64,000 nt of DNA from Ornithinimicrobium sp. INDO-MA30-4 (lineage in GTDB: Bacteria; Actinomycetota; Actinomycetes; Actinomycetales; Dermatophilaceae). The translations under genes and the position numbers were made by a program. This document shows positions 19,945 to 32,499 of this stretch, in pieces (the stretch's first letter is position 1; each line of letters starts with the position of its first letter). A model generated the notes under the pieces. It was not told where the DNA came from. It was given only the letters and a program-made list of their open reading frames with translations, and made no database searches. The stretch spans positions 1,860,001 to 1,924,000 of the forward strand of contig NZ_CP091056.1 in assembly GCF_021535045.1 (NCBI RefSeq), written 5' to 3'.

Positions 19945-20604
19945 TCATCCAGAAGGATGAGTGAGCACGCCCGCCTCATACGCAGCAATGACGGCCTGGA
20001 CGCGATCGCGCACCTCGAGTTTGGCCAAGACCTTGGACACATGGGTCTTCACCGTGGCCTCGCTGACAAACGTCTCAGCAGCGATTTCAGAGTTGCTCAG
20101 GCCCCGGGCCATCAGCACCCAGATCTCGTGCTCCCGCGTCGTCAGATCCTGCGCTCCGGACGGCAAACTGGCGGCCACCTCGGGTTTTGGCCCGGTCATT
20201 TGGGCGATCACGCGGGCCGTCACCTCGGGTGCTAGCAACGAGTGACCGGCCGCAACCGCCCTGATGCCGTCGATCAGATCGTCGGGGTCGGCATTTTTGA
20301 GCAAAAAGCCGCTCGCCCCAGCCTGCAGCGCGTCAAACAGGTAGTCGTCGCGGTCAAATGTGGTCAACATGATGACCTTGGCCTCGCCCACAGCAGTGAT
20401 CTGCGCAGTCGCGGCAACGCCGTCCAGCACCGGCATCTGGACATCCATCAACACCACATCGGGGGTATGCGTGGCGCACGCGGCAATGGCCTCTTGCCCA
20501 TTGCCGGCCTGGGCCGCGACCTCAATATCGTCTTCGGTGGACAAGATCATCGCGAAGCCTGAGCGCAACAACGGCTGGTCATCGACGAGCAGGACCTTGA
20601 TCAT
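19945..20604 (-). CDS. Two-component response regulator, NarL/LuxR type
   Basis: 219 residues, intact. The receiver domain (1-120) starts MIKVLLVDDQPLLRSGF; the phosphoacceptor Asp is in DVVLMDVQMP, followed by MLTTFD (Thr) and GASGFLLKNA (Lys). The C-terminal LuxR-type helix-turn-helix is LTTREHEIWVLMARGLSNSE. GGAGGT lies 7 bases before the ATG. The sensor kinase gene is immediately upstream (13 bp), and the raw reading wrongly fuses the two because of a frame change near the kinase end. It probably regulates the adjacent NatAB-like exporter. Confidence 0.92.
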   Translation of the reverse strand: MIKVLLVDDQPLLRSGFAMILSTEDDIEVAAQAGNGQEAIAACATHTPDVVLMDVQMPVLDGVAATAQITAVGEAKVIMLTTFDRDDYLFDALQAGASGFLLKNADPDDLIDGIRAVAAGHSLLAPEVTARVIAQMTGPKPEVAASLPSGAQDLTTREHEIWVLMARGLSNSEIAAETFVSEATVKTHVSKVLAKLEVRDRVQAVIAAYEAGVLTHPSG

Positions 20605-20617
20605 GGCTGGACCTCCG

Positions 20618-21923
20618 TCATCCCCGCACGCCCGACAACGGCATCTGGGCACGCACTCGATAGCCACCGGTTGCTCGTGGCCCGACCTCAACCACGCCCC
20701 CCAGTGCTCAACTCGCTCGCGCATACCTTGTTGCCCCCATCCGGTCCCCGATGTACCGACCCGTGGCTGCCCGTCGTTGGTGACGTCAACCTCTAGCAAT
20801 CCAGTGCTGGCGTCCACCCGCACCACAGCCGTCGTGCGCCGACTCGTTGAGTGCTTGCGCACATTCGACAGCGCCTCTTGCACGATCCGATAGGCACACA
20901 GTTGCACCGGAGCAGGCACGATCGAAGCCTCACCCGGGTTGGCTTCGACCAGCGAAAAAGTGACCTCGTTGGTGTCGGTGTGGGCTGATTCAGCCAACGC
21001 GGCTAGGTCGGCCAAACCGGGCTGTGGCGCTCGATCACCTTCAGTCTCATCGCCAGTGCGCAGCGTGCCGAGCAGATCCCGCATTTGGCCCACCGCTTCC
21101 CGCGACGATGACTCCACCGCGCCCAGCGCCTCCGCAGCAGCGTCCGGATTTTTAGCCATCAAGCGACGTGCGGCGGCGGCTTGCACGCCCATCACCGACA
21201 CGTGGTGGGCCACCACGTCATGCAATTCACGCGCGATCCGGATCCGTTCATTAACCACCGCTTGGTCCGTGAGTTCCCCAGCCTGCCGAGCGATTGTCTC
21301 GTTTTGCTGGATGACCTGGGCGGTGCGATAGGCGCCATTCCAGGCGACTTGCCCCAGCAGCATCGCCCCGGCAAAGAAGGCCACGTTGTTAGCGATCAGC
21401 AAAAGATCGCCGCCACCGTCGGGCTAAACAGACCGTCGTCGGGCACATCTGAGGAGTTGCTGAGTATCCCGTCGATGCCGGAGCCCAACGCCAAAAACCA
21501 GGTGATCCACAAAAAGAAGGCCAACGCAATGCCGAGCGCGTTGTAGGGCACAAGTTTGCGGTCCGATGCCCAAGCGAAGCCCGAATAGATCCCAAAGAAA
21601 TACAAGACCTGCATCGCCAAGGTGCCACCAAACGGCACCACTGTGGCCACGATCGTCAGATGCAGGGTCAGCCCCCAGGCCACCAACATCGGGTGCGAAC
21701 GACGAAAGGCCAACAACAACGCCGCGGAAGCGACTGAGGCATACAACGCCCACGGACCGCCCGGCTCGGTGTAGGAATCCAGCGAGCGGATCGCTTCCAT
21801 AAAGAAGGCTGCTGCCCCAAAGAAGCCCATCGCGATCCAGACATCGTGCAGTCGCTGTTGACGCGTGGGGCCGGGCCGACGCCAATCGACGTCAGCCCCC
21901 CACCAACTCGCCCAGTTCTGCAT
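20618..21923 (-). CDS. Two-component sensor histidine kinase, HisKA_3 type
   Basis: About 435 residues. The N-terminal half has five or six membrane segments (AAFFMEAIRSLDSY, ALLLAFRRSHPMLVAW, LGIALAFFLWITWFLAL). Then come the dimerisation/phosphoacceptor block IARELHDVVAHHVSVMGVQ and an HATPase domain (YRIVQEALSNVRKHS; TGWGQQGMRERVEHWGA). The true C-terminus, after a frame change near 20705, is VRAQMPLSGVRG. A second change lies near 21400. There is no recognisable sensor domain beyond the membrane bundle, so the signal probably comes from the membrane. Confidence 0.9.
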
Positions 21924-21957
21924 TCGTTTGCCTTTCGGAAGCTCTGCCCTTCGCAGC

Positions 21958-23221
<1,264 letters not shown>

Positions 23222-23261
23222 GGGGAACACTCTATGCGCGACATACCAGTACGGTGGCGAT

Positions 23262-24430
23262 ATGACTGGTGATGCGAGCTGGGGGCTGCTAGGCGGTGCC
23301 GTTCTAGCGCAGCTGGCGTTGATTGGGCTGCTGTGGTGGCTCGTGATGACTGAGCCCACTGCCGTTACCAGTCGTGGGTGGGCCAATTCAGAGTCTGACT
23401 CGGCAGGCTCCGGGGCCAAAGGCGGTCGTGCACCGCGCTCTCAGTTTGGCGATGGCCAGGAGCCACCCAAACAACGAGCCGCGATCATCGTTAACCCGAC
23501 GAAGTTCACCTCGCCTGAACGAGTCAAAGACACGCTGACACAGATCTGCGAACGCATGGGTTGGAGCGCCCCTTTGTGGTTGGAGACCACCGCAGAAGAT
23601 CCCGGAACGGGGCAAACGCGGGAGGCCATTGAGGCTGGGGTCGACGTGGTGTGCGCGCTGGGTGGCGACGGAACGGTGCGCACCGTTGGCGCCGAGTTAG
23701 TGGGCACCGGGGTGCCGATGGGATTGTTGCCCGGTGGCACCGGAAACTTGTTGGCTCGCAACCTGGACCTGCCGGCGGAAGACATCGCCAAGGCCATGAA
23801 AATCGTGCTCAGCGGGCGCAACCAACGCATTGACAGCGTCACCGCCACCATCACCCGACCGGCTGAAGAGGTGGAGACGGACAGTGATGAGGCAACGGCT
23901 GAGCCTCAGGGGGAGCTAAAGACCACCGAACATATCTTCTTCGTGATGGCCGGGATGGGCTTCGACGCTGAAGTGATGGCTGGTGTCGAAGAAGACCTCA
24001 AGGACAAGGTGGGCTGGCTCGCTTATGTCGTCTCCGGCGCCAAGAACCTCAAGGGGCTTCCTTCAGCGCAGACTTAACCTCCGAAGACGGCACCAAAGTG
24101 CACCGCAAAATGCGCACCATCATCATCGGCAACGTCGGTAAACTGCAGGGCGGCGTCGTCTTGCTGCCTGAAGCCGCCTCCGACAACGGGCGCCTCGATG
24201 CCATCGTGTTGGCTCCCAAGGGCGTCTCCGGATGGGCGACCGTCGCGACGCAAATCGCCACCCGCCACAAATATGGCCACGATCGCGTGGAGCGCTTCAA
24301 TTCCGAGCGCTTCCGAGTCAAGACCGCCGAGCCGGTGCAAGTTCAGATCGACGGCGACACCCTCGGTGAAGCCATCGAGCTGGACGTCAAGGTCAACCCA
24401 GCAAGCTTGGTCGTGAGGCTGCCGGCATGA
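23262..24430 (+). CDS. Diacylglycerol kinase-family lipid kinase with N-terminal membrane anchor
   Basis: About 390 residues. A single membrane segment (residues about 8-28) is followed by a polar linker and a DAGK catalytic domain from about residue 73 (AAIIVNPTKF). The nucleotide-binding CALGGDGTVRTVGAEL and PMGLLPGGTGNLLARNLDLP are intact, and the C-terminal beta domain (VQIDGDTLGEA) follows. The family phosphorylates diacylglycerol or related lipids (DgkB, YegS, sphingosine kinases). The N-terminal anchor is unusual, since most are soluble. One frame change lies near 24057. The stop overlaps the next ATG (ATGA). Confidence 0.9.
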
Positions 24431-26508
24431 CCACCCAGCGTGGGGTGAAAGCCGTCGAAGGCGGCCTACTGCCCTTCGTATTGCTCTCGCTCACGTTGCT
24501 CAGCATTTTCGTGGCCGCCGTCATCGGGCCTGCTGATCGGGGCAACGTTTTGCTATCTCGCGAAGCCACCGAACATGTCGTGGTCGTCGGCATTGATGAC
24601 TGGGGCTGGGCCGACCTGGACGATATGCCCGCCACCCGGCAGATGGCCCAGACCAATGTTGCAGGCAACCTGATTGTCCGAGGCACGAACCTGCATACCT
24701 GTGCCAGCGACGGGTGGTTGACCCTGGGGCTGGCCAACGGGCCGCCAGCATCAACACTGCTTCCGTCACACCGTGCGCAATCCCGGTCAATCCGCAGGCG
24801 AGCTGGTCGGCCTGGCAGGACTACGCCGACGACCAATCGCTGGTGGCGGAGTTGGGGACGTTAGGCCAAACGGTGATCGCTGGCAGCGACTGCGTCCAAG
24901 CCACCGGCCCTTTGGCTGCTCTCGGCGCCGCTGACCGCTCAGGTGACGTGGCCAACGCGCGGGATGGCAACCTGGCCGATTGGCCCGGCGTAGGCGACTG
25001 CCGCCTCGACCTCATCGACACCGTGGGTATGTCGCCAGCTCAGATCGACACGTCCCTCGCCTCGGCGCGGGAGTCGCTGCCCGATAACACCCTGCTCATC
25101 GTGGCCGGGCTCGCCGATCGCGGCGATCTCGCTGCGCCGGCCGTCCACCCGGTCGTGATGGCGCACACGAGCTCAATGTCGCCGCCGACGTTGATCACCT
25201 CGACCTCAACCCGCCAGCCTGGTTTGGCACAAACAACCGACCTCAGCGCCACCATCTTGACGTCTCTGGGCTATGACATCCCTGAGGAAGTCGCTGGCCT
25301 GCCTGTTCGCTACCTGCCCGACACCGACGGCCTCCCCGATTCCGGTGGGAGAGACAACGATCTTGACGCGTTGGCCTCCACCGCCACAGCGGCCACGCTT
25401 GTCAGCCTCACGCAAGCGCCGTATGTCCTGGGTTTGGTCGCCATCTTTGGCCTCGGCCTCGTGGTCGCCCTGATCAGCCGCAAAGCCGCTGGCGGGCGGT
25501 GGCTGGCTCGGCCGTGATGGCTGCCCCTGCCGCTGCCTATGCCAGTTCACTCCTGCCTTGGTGGGCCCCAACCCAGGGCAGTTGGCCGATGACCAATATG
25601 GGCCTTTCTGCTGCGCTCGCGGTGATCGTCACAGTGCTGCTCGATCTCGTTGTTGTCGCCATCGCGTGGGCTGGGCCGTGGCGCCGTGATGCCCGTGGGC
25701 CAATGGCGATCATCGCAGCCATCACGCTGACACTGCTGTCCGTCGATGTCGTGCTCGGTGGCCCATTGGGCCTGATCTCGCCGCTTGGCGTTAACCCAAT
25801 CACGGCTGGCCGGTTCTACGGTGTCGGCAATGTGGCCTTCGGGATCCTGTCAGCGGCAGCATTGATCCTGGCAGCCTGTGTTGCTTCATGGTGGCGCTCC
25901 CGGCCCCGATTGGCGGCCGGATCGGTGATCCTCATCGGCCTGTTGGCCACCGCCATCGATGGCGTGCCGGCCTGGGGCGCGGACTTCGGCGGCGTCCCCG
26001 CGATGGTGGTGTCGACTGGCGTGCTAGCACTTTTGCCGCTGGTCAACGGCTGACCTGGGCTCGCGCCGGGCTGATCGCGCTCGTGGCGCTGGGTGTCGCT
26101 GGCTCGCTGATGATCATTGACTTCCTGCGCCCGGCTGGCTCACGCACGCACTTGGGTGAGTTCGTCCAAGCCGTGATTGACGGTGAAGCCTGGCAGATCG
26201 TCACCCGCAAACTCGATCAGAGCGTAGGCATCCTGATTGCCTATCCCGCGTCGTGGATTGCGGTGGTCGTGCTGCTTCTGGTGGCCTGGGTCGTTGCTCG
26301 GCCGACCTCCAAGGTCTGGCAGACCCCGATGATGCGAGCTGGCGCTATGGCGCTCTTGGCCTGCTGGTTCTTGGGCTGGGTGCTCAATGACTCCGGGATC
26401 GCGGTGGCCGCTCTGGGTCTGACCGTGGCTATCGGTGCTGGGCTGGTCTTAAGCGCAACAGGGTTTAGCGAGCGCGCAGCGCAAACCACACGTCGCGATA
26501 TTGCTTAG
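24427..26508 (+). CDS. Large multispanning membrane protein with an alkaline-phosphatase-like external domain (function unknown)
   Basis: About 693 residues. A first membrane segment (LLPFVLLSLTLLSIFVAAVI) is followed by an external region starting VVVVGIDDWGWADLDDMP, which resembles the metal-binding start of alkaline-phosphatase-superfamily proteins, and later DLSATILTSLGYDIPEEVAG. From about residue 330, ten or so membrane segments follow (YVLGLVAIFGLGLVVALIS; VILIGLLATAIDGVPAWGAD). Frame changes lie near 24745, 25505 and 26050. It is translationally coupled to the lipid kinase gene, suggesting a shared role in envelope lipid or polymer metabolism. The 3' end overlaps a convergent glycosyltransferase gene by 44 bp. 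Confidence 0.72.
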
Positions 26509-27156
26509 CCCGGTGCACCTGCGAGCGCCAGTCTTTGCCGGTCACCCGGTGCGCTAGCTGAGCCGGCACTTCCAACACCCTCTGGCCAGCTCGCAAGACG
26601 TCAATGGTGAGGCCCACTTCGACGCCCCACCCACGAGCCAACGGTGATGCTGCGTCAAAGCAGCCCTGGACAAACATCGCTGACCACTCAGTGGTGCGCT
26701 GGCCTCCCAGCCGGTGCGCTCCATAATGCCCTCGCGGGCCAATCGCATGACGAAGCCGAAGCCCCCGCCCGCACGCTGCTGCGGTGGCAAAACCGCAATC
26801 GTCATGTCTGCTTCACCAGCCAACACTGGCTCGCACAACACTGCTAACTCGGCGGCGCTGCCCTCTAAGTCAGCATCAACAAAGAGCAATGCCGCGTCGG
26901 GGTAGCGGGCAGCGGCGATCTTAGCCCCCGTCGCCATGGCAGCAGCCTTGCCACGATTGCCGGGATGACGCGCCACCGCGATGGGCAGAGGTGTGGTGTC
27001 TCGCTGAGCGAGAGCCCTCTCGTAGGTCTGATCACCGCTGCCGTCGTCGACCACCACAATGGCCACGACACCGGGGATCGTGGCGACTCCATGCAGGGTC
27101 GCCACGATCCGCGTTGCTTCGTCTTTGGCCGGGACGATGGCCACGACCGAGGTCAT
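26465..27156 (-). CDS. Family 2 glycosyltransferase (GT-A fold)
   Basis: About 230 residues. It begins VVAIVPAKDEATRIVATLHG and has VVVDDGSGDQT (nucleotide-sugar binding), GNRGKAAAMATGAKIA and the metal-binding LLFVDADLEG. The C-terminal part carries WGVEVGLTIDVLRAG and HRVTGKDW, as in polyprenyl-phosphate or glucosyl-3-phosphoglycerate-type transferases. It probably transfers a sugar from a nucleotide donor to a lipid or small acceptor at the membrane face. One frame change lies near 26700. Acceptor unknown. It is followed by nothing on its strand; upstream is the DUF5926 gene, 20 bp away. Confidence 0.83.
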
Positions 27157-27176
27157 GAGGTGTCGGGCTCAGTCGA

Positions 27177-28054
27177 TCAGCGCAGGGTGACCTGGCGACT
27201 GACCAGGCCTTCACGCGCCCGACGCTCATCGGGGGTCAACGCAGTGTCAACCTTGAGTGCCTTTTCGTAGCGCTTGGCCAACGCGGCGAGTGCCTCACCG
27301 TGCTCTGCGGCCTCGGTGTCGGCGGGAACCTCGAGGACCGGAGCCAACAAACCGGCAGCCCGGAAGGCACCGAGCAAGACCGAGTCGCCGCCCAGTGTGT
27401 GCTCGCCAGCGGCCTGCAAGCGGGCTAGGGCCTTAGTAGCCAGATCTTCGTTGTCGCTCAAGATCCATCGGATGTAGGTGCGCTCGCCCATCTTGGTCCA
27501 GTAGGCCGACTCCACTGAGTCGATCTTGGCCGTTGGGGCCGCTGCGTCATTGGTGGCTTCCAACGCTGATGCAACCTCGGGCGTGGCTTCGGCGTCGCCC
27601 ACCCAGAAGGCGAAGTCTTCGTGCACGGTCGGCTCCAGATCGCTTCCTTGACCAGCAGATCCTGGAGGCGAGGGGTGGCCTCCGTCGCGGCGGGGACTGA
27701 CGTGAGGGGTGCCCGGCTCGGTGCCAGCCACCGCAATGATGGCTGCTGCGATGTCACGGCTAGCGTCGCCGCTGGAGGTGCGTGACTGCAACGCGACCAA
27801 CATTTCACCGTCTTCGCGGTGCAGACCAGGCATCGCGCCCGGCAGCACCGTGGCCAGCGTGACCTGCACTTCGCCCTGCTCGGGCAGCTTGACCGTGATC
27901 GGCGCGGTGGCCGATGGCACGATCTCCCGCATGGCCACCCAGTCACCTTCGTTGGCTAGACCCGCAAAGGGGCGAGCCACAAAGGAGCCTTACGGCTTGC
28001 CGGGTCATTCTTGGCGCCCTCAGCTTGGCGCTTACGTCGTGATGCCTTTCCCAT
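27177..28054 (-). CDS. DUF5926 family protein
   Basis: About 292 residues. The start MGKASRRKRQAEGAK is the basic N-terminus typical of this actinobacterial family. The body contains RPFAGLANEGDWVAMREIVPSA, FAFWVGDAEATPEV, MGERTYIRWILSDNEDLA and VLEVPADTEA. No catalytic motif is recognised and the function is unknown. Frame changes lie near 27975, 27700 and 27647; the last two compensate each other. It is transcribed ahead of the glycosyltransferase gene and is divergent from the enoyl-CoA hydratase-family gene. Confidence 0.8.
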
Positions 28055-28103
28055 AGTGGCGAGTCTACGTGCGGCTACCGACAATCGCGCCTAGCCTCGG
28101 GGC

Positions 28104-29149
28104 ATGAGCCAACCCACCGAAGCCGAAGACGCCCTCGTCCTGCGCACTGTCGAGGACAGCCTCGGGGTCATCACCCTGAACCGGCCACGTGCGATCAATG
28201 CGTTGAATGACGAGATGGTCAGCATCGCGCTCACCGCGGTCAACGCCTGGCGCGATCAGCCCGAGGTGCGTGGGGTGTGGATTGAGGGCGCGGGCGAGCG
28301 GGGCCTGTGCGCTGGTGGCGATGTTCGCGCCCTCCGCGACGCGGTACTGGCAGACAACGTGCCATTGGCGATGAGCTTTGGGCTCACGAATACGCCCTGA
28401 ACTATGCGATCGCCACCTACCCCAAGCCATACGTGGCCTGGATGGACGGGATCGTCATGGGCGGCGGCGTTGGCGTCTCGGCCCACGGCGCGCATCGTTT
28501 GGTGACCGAACGGACCTCGCTGGCGATGCCAGAGACGATCATCGGCTTCTTCCCCGATGTTGGCGGTCTGTGGTTCCTGGCCAACGCGCCGGGCCAACTC
28601 GGCCTTCACATGGCACTGACCGGCTTGCCGGTTAACGCTGGCGACGCAGTCTTGCTCGGAATCGCCGACCGCATTGTGCCCAGCGACTCAAAGGACGAGA
28701 TCAAAGCCAGCCTGACCCGCGCCCTCAACGACGACGCGGATGGCAACCGGCGCTGGGATCTCGATGCTCTGCCCAGCGTCGACGTGACGCCCAGCTTGGC
28801 TGAGCACCAAGACTGGATCGATGAGTGCTACCGCGGGGATGATGCAGCGGCCATCATCGAGGCGCTGAAGGCCCATGAGAACCCCAGTGCCCAAGAAACC
28901 GGAGCCCTCTTGGCGACCCGCTCACCGCATTCGATCGCCATCACGCTGGAGGCCTTCCGCCGCGCCGAGTCAATGACGGTGCGCCAGGTGCTTGACCAAG
29001 ACAAGGTGCTGGGTGCGGCGTTTATCCGTCACCCTGACTTCCTCGAAGGCGTGCGCGCCCAGGTCATCGACAAAGACCGCAATCCCACCTGGGCAGCGGC
29101 CAGCGTTGCCGAGGTCAGCCGCGCAGACGTTCTAGCCGCGTTCGGCTAG
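28104..29149 (+). CDS. Enoyl-CoA hydratase/isomerase family protein, probably 3-hydroxyisobutyryl-CoA hydrolase
   Basis: About 348 residues, the length of 3-hydroxyisobutyryl-CoA hydrolases and longer than plain enoyl-CoA hydratases (about 260). The crotonase oxyanion-hole segments are seen as GLCAGGDVRAL and WMDGIVMGGGVGVSAHGAHR; MPETIIGFFPDVGG contains the catalytic Glu of the hydrolase group. The C-terminal region HPDFLEGVRAQVIDKDRNPTW is typical of that group. It would release 3-hydroxyisobutyrate in valine breakdown. One frame change lies near 28370. The 3' end overlaps the convergent Mur ligase gene by 18 bp. Confidence 0.87.
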
Positions 29150-30613
29150 AGCGCTCACGGCCTGACCCATCTCGTCCCACTCGATCGTTTCGGTGTCACG
29201 CTCGAGCGTGGCTTCTGGCCCTTGCCCGCCAACAACACGGTGTCCTCGGGTTTGGCGTTGGCCACCGCATACCGGATTGCTTCGACGCGATCGCCGATCG
29301 AGGTGAAGTTGTCGCGCCCGACTTCGCGCGCTCCTCGCTCCATCTCTTCGAGAATGTCGACCAGGGGCGTGTCGCGGTGATCTTCTTCGGTGAAGACGGC
29401 GTGATCGGCCTTACGGGTTGCCGCCTCGCCAAGTGGGGCTCGCTTGCTCGGGTCTCGCGGTCCACCAGCAGAGCCCAGCACCACCCACAGGTCACCTTGG
29501 TGGTGACGCGCACCGTGTCGAGCGCCTTCTCCAGACTCGGCGGGGTATGCGCGAAGTCGACAATCACTCGCGGCTGCCCCGAGGTGCGATAGACCATTTC
29601 CATTCGGCCAGCGACGCCGGGGAAGTTTGCTAAACCGGCAATCGAGTGATCGAGTTTGAGGCCCACCTGGTCAGCAGCGGCCAGGGCAGCTAGCGCGTTG
29701 GCCACGTTAAACCGACCGATCATCGGCAACACTGCTTGAGCTTTGCCAGCCGGTGAGGTGACCGTGAAGCGCAGGTCGTTGGGGCCTTCGACGATGTCGC
29801 TGGCCTGCCAGTCTGCCTCGCGCCCCTCAACGCTGTAGGTCACATAGTCGTCGCTCAACTCGACCAGGCGGTCAATCCACTCGTCGTCGGCATTCAGGAC
29901 GGCCTTGTCGGCGCGCTGGACCAGCGCAGCCTTGGCGCTAAAGTAGCCCTCCATCGTCTTGTGGAAGTCGAGGTGTTCGCTAGTCAGGTTGGTCCAGACG
30001 GCGATGTCGTATTCGACCGCGCGGACCCGGTCCATCGACAGTGCGTGGCTGGAGGTCTCGACGACGGCGGCCTGGGCCCGCGCGTCAGCCATCTCGGCCA
30101 GGATGGCCTGCACTTGTGGCGCTTCGGGGTGGTGAAGTGCTGCGGAGGCTGACGCAGAATGCCGTCGGGCAACTCGTAACCAACCGTGCTCAGCAGGCCG
30201 GTCGCCAGTCCCCCGGCGCGCAAGACGTGGCGGGCGATCGCTGACGTCGTGGTCTTGCCGTCGGTGCCGGTAATCCCGACAATCTGCATGGCCCGACTGG
30301 GATAGCCCATCACCGCGGCTGCAGCGTCGGCGAGCGCTTCGCGAGCAACCGGCACCTGCACATACGGAACGGGGCAGGGCAGGTCTGGCGGTAGCCCCTC
30401 ACCAATGACGGCGACCGCGCCACTCTCGACGGCCTTTTCGATAAAGGTGTGCCCGTCGAATCTGGCCCCCTTGATCGCGACAAAGGCCTCGCCGGGCTTC
30501 ACCCAGTCAGCCTGATGCGTCACGCCGGTGACTTCGACACCGCTGGGGGTGTCGGGGTGCGCCGTGATGGTGGTGGCGCCGGGCAGTGCCGCAATCAGGT
30601 CAGCCAGGTTCAT
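29132..30613 (-). CDS. Mur ligase family protein, MurE-like
   Basis: About 494 residues with the MurE layout: N-terminal UDP-binding domain (VTGVTHQADWVKPGEAFVA), central P-loop GITGTDGKTTTSAI with VETSSHALSMDRV and TNLTSEHLDFHKTMEGYF, then the C-terminal ligase domain. MurE adds the third stem-peptide residue to UDP-MurNAc-L-Ala-D-Glu. The DNPR motif that marks diaminopimelate enzymes is replaced by EEDHRDTP, so the amino acid added is uncertain. Frame changes lie near 30128, 29490 and 29215. It is not in a division/cell-wall cluster; a MarR gene overlaps its start. Confidence 0.85.
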
Positions 30614-31135
30614 GGTCACTAACTCTAGGCTCAAGCGGGACATCGGCCACGCCATCGTGATTGATCGCCGCCTCAATGTCGGCCAAACCTTGACCACCAG
30701 GGCGAGTTCTTCGGGTGAATAGGCCTCGGCAGCCTGGCGAATCTGCTCGGCCATCGGCCCGAACATGACACGACCCGCGACACTCGCGGTGCGGGTCACC
30801 CGCAGATGGGTGCGCCGCCGATCATTCGGGTCAGGGTGGCGCTCGAGGTGGCCGGCCTTGACGAGTCGATCCACCAGGGCGGTCATTGCTGCTGCGGACA
30901 TCAAGAGTGAGCGCGCCAACTTGCTCGGAGTCATCGATTCACCCCGCCCTTCCGCCAGTGAAATGACGTTCAGGGCAGCAAGATCAGTGCGGTGCACCTG
31001 CATGTGGTGGCCTACCGCTTCGGTGTAATCCTGAGACCGCAGCGACAATCTGCGGATGGCGTGCGCGACGTCAGAGCCGGTGACCCGTCCAGTTGGGCCC
31101 TCGGCTCCGAATACCCCGCGAGGTTGAGAAGTCAA
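30600..31135 (-). CDS. MarR family transcriptional regulator
   Basis: About 178 residues. The winged-helix core is [41 protein letters not shown] (recognition helix) and [18 protein letters not shown] (wing), a standard MarR signature. The start appears to be TTG at 31135; no better in-frame codon is present. With a frame change near 30682 corrected, the protein ends DHEPG, and its stop lies 14 bp inside the Mur ligase gene. It is divergent from the flavoprotein gene with 67 bp between starts, so it may control that lipid cluster and itself. Confidence 0.82.
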
Positions 31136-31202
31136 CTGCCTAGTAGCCTTTAGATTGTCGAAGGATTGTTATCCCCTACCGTACGACCGATATGGAGTTC
31201 TC

Positions 31203-32499
31203 GTGACCCAGCAGCCCAGCGTTGCCGTGATTGGTTCTGGCATTTCCGGCCTGACCGCAGCTTACGAACTTCGAGAAACCCACCGCGTGAGCGTGTATGA
31301 GGTGGAGTCCCGGTTGGGCGGGCACCCCCACGCATGACGTTGCGGACCCAGACGGGCGCAATTACCCAGTCGATTCCGGCTTCATCGTGCACAATGATCG
31401 AACATACCCCCTTCTGCGCCAACTCTTTAAAGAATTGAGCATCGAGGTTTTCCCCACCGAGATGAGCATGAGCATCTCGTGCCAGGGCTGCGGGCTGGAA
31501 TTCGCTGGCGGACGTGGGCTCAAGGGCATTCTTGCCAACCCCAAGCAGCTCGCTGACAAGCGCTTCCGATCATTGTTGCTCTCGGTGCGCCGCTTCAACG
31601 CGGCCGCGAAAGAGTTTCTCGCCGCCGGCGACAGAGACGACCTCACTCCACTCGGTGATTGGTTGGCCGCGTCAGGCTTCGATGACTACTTCACCCAGCA
31701 CTACGCGGTGCCCGTTGTTTCCTGCGTCTGGAGCTCCGGCAACGAGTTGGCGTTGCGCTACCCAGCGCGCTACCTGTTTCAGTTTCTCGACCACCACGGC
31801 CTGCTGAGCCTGACCGACAGCCCTCGGTGGTTCACCGTGGTTGGCGGCTCCAAAACGTATGTCGAGGCCATCGCCCAACGACTCACCGACATTCGCACCG
31901 GCGATCCGGTCGTGCAGGTGACCCGTGACATGGGCCCGAACGCAGACCAGGTCCTAGTCGTCACCGAGTCCGGCGCCGAGCAACTCGTTGACCAGGTCGT
32001 GATCGCGACCCACGCCGATGAGGCCCTGGCCATGCTTGATGACCCCACCACCGATGAAGTCGACGTGCTGGGCGCCTTTGGCTACTCGCCAAACCACACA
32101 CTGCTGCATACCGATGAGGCGCTGTTGCCGAAGGCGGCCCAAGCACGAGCGTCGTGGAACTACTCCATGACCGGCTGCGCGGACGTCGCCGATGGCGCCC
32201 GGGTGACCTATTGGATGAACCGTCTCCAGGGGCACGCCTCCTCGCAGCAATACCTGGTCACGCTTAACGCGAGCGACCAGATTGACCCGTCCCAGGTCAT
32301 CGCCGAGATGGACTACATGCATCCGGAGTACACGCCTGAGTCAGTGGCCGCCCAGCGCCGCCTTGAGTCACTCAACACGACGAGCACGTCGTATGCCGGT
32401 GCGTATCACGGGTGGGGATTCCATGAAGATGGTTGCCGGTCCGGGCACGCAGCAGCGCTCTGGACTAAATCGCGCACTCGCCTGGAGGCGCGTGCATGA
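31203..32499 (+). CDS. FAD-dependent amine oxidase-like flavoprotein of the Cfa-associated type
   Basis: About 432 residues. The N-terminal Rossmann motif is [17 protein letters not shown], followed by the flavin-binding RLGGH and [15 protein letters not shown]. The body includes FFTQ-type text [18 protein letters not shown] and a C-terminal [16 protein letters not shown]. The GTG start (31203) has GGAG six bases upstream. This family regularly sits beside DUF1365 and Cfa-like methyltransferase genes, as here, and is thought to oxidise acyl chains. One frame change lies near 31327. It overlaps the next gene by 4 bp (ATGA). Confidence 0.88.

Noticed and set aside
19945..21402. A single ORF joining histidine kinase and response regulator, as if a hybrid kinase
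   Set aside because: A frame change near 20705 removes the kinase's own stop. With it corrected, the kinase ends LSGVRG and the regulator has its own GGAGGT and ATG.
29984..31135. A MarR-Mur ligase fusion protein
   Set aside because: The Mur ligase has its own ATG at 30613, and a one-base correction near 30682 gives MarR a separate stop inside the ligase start.
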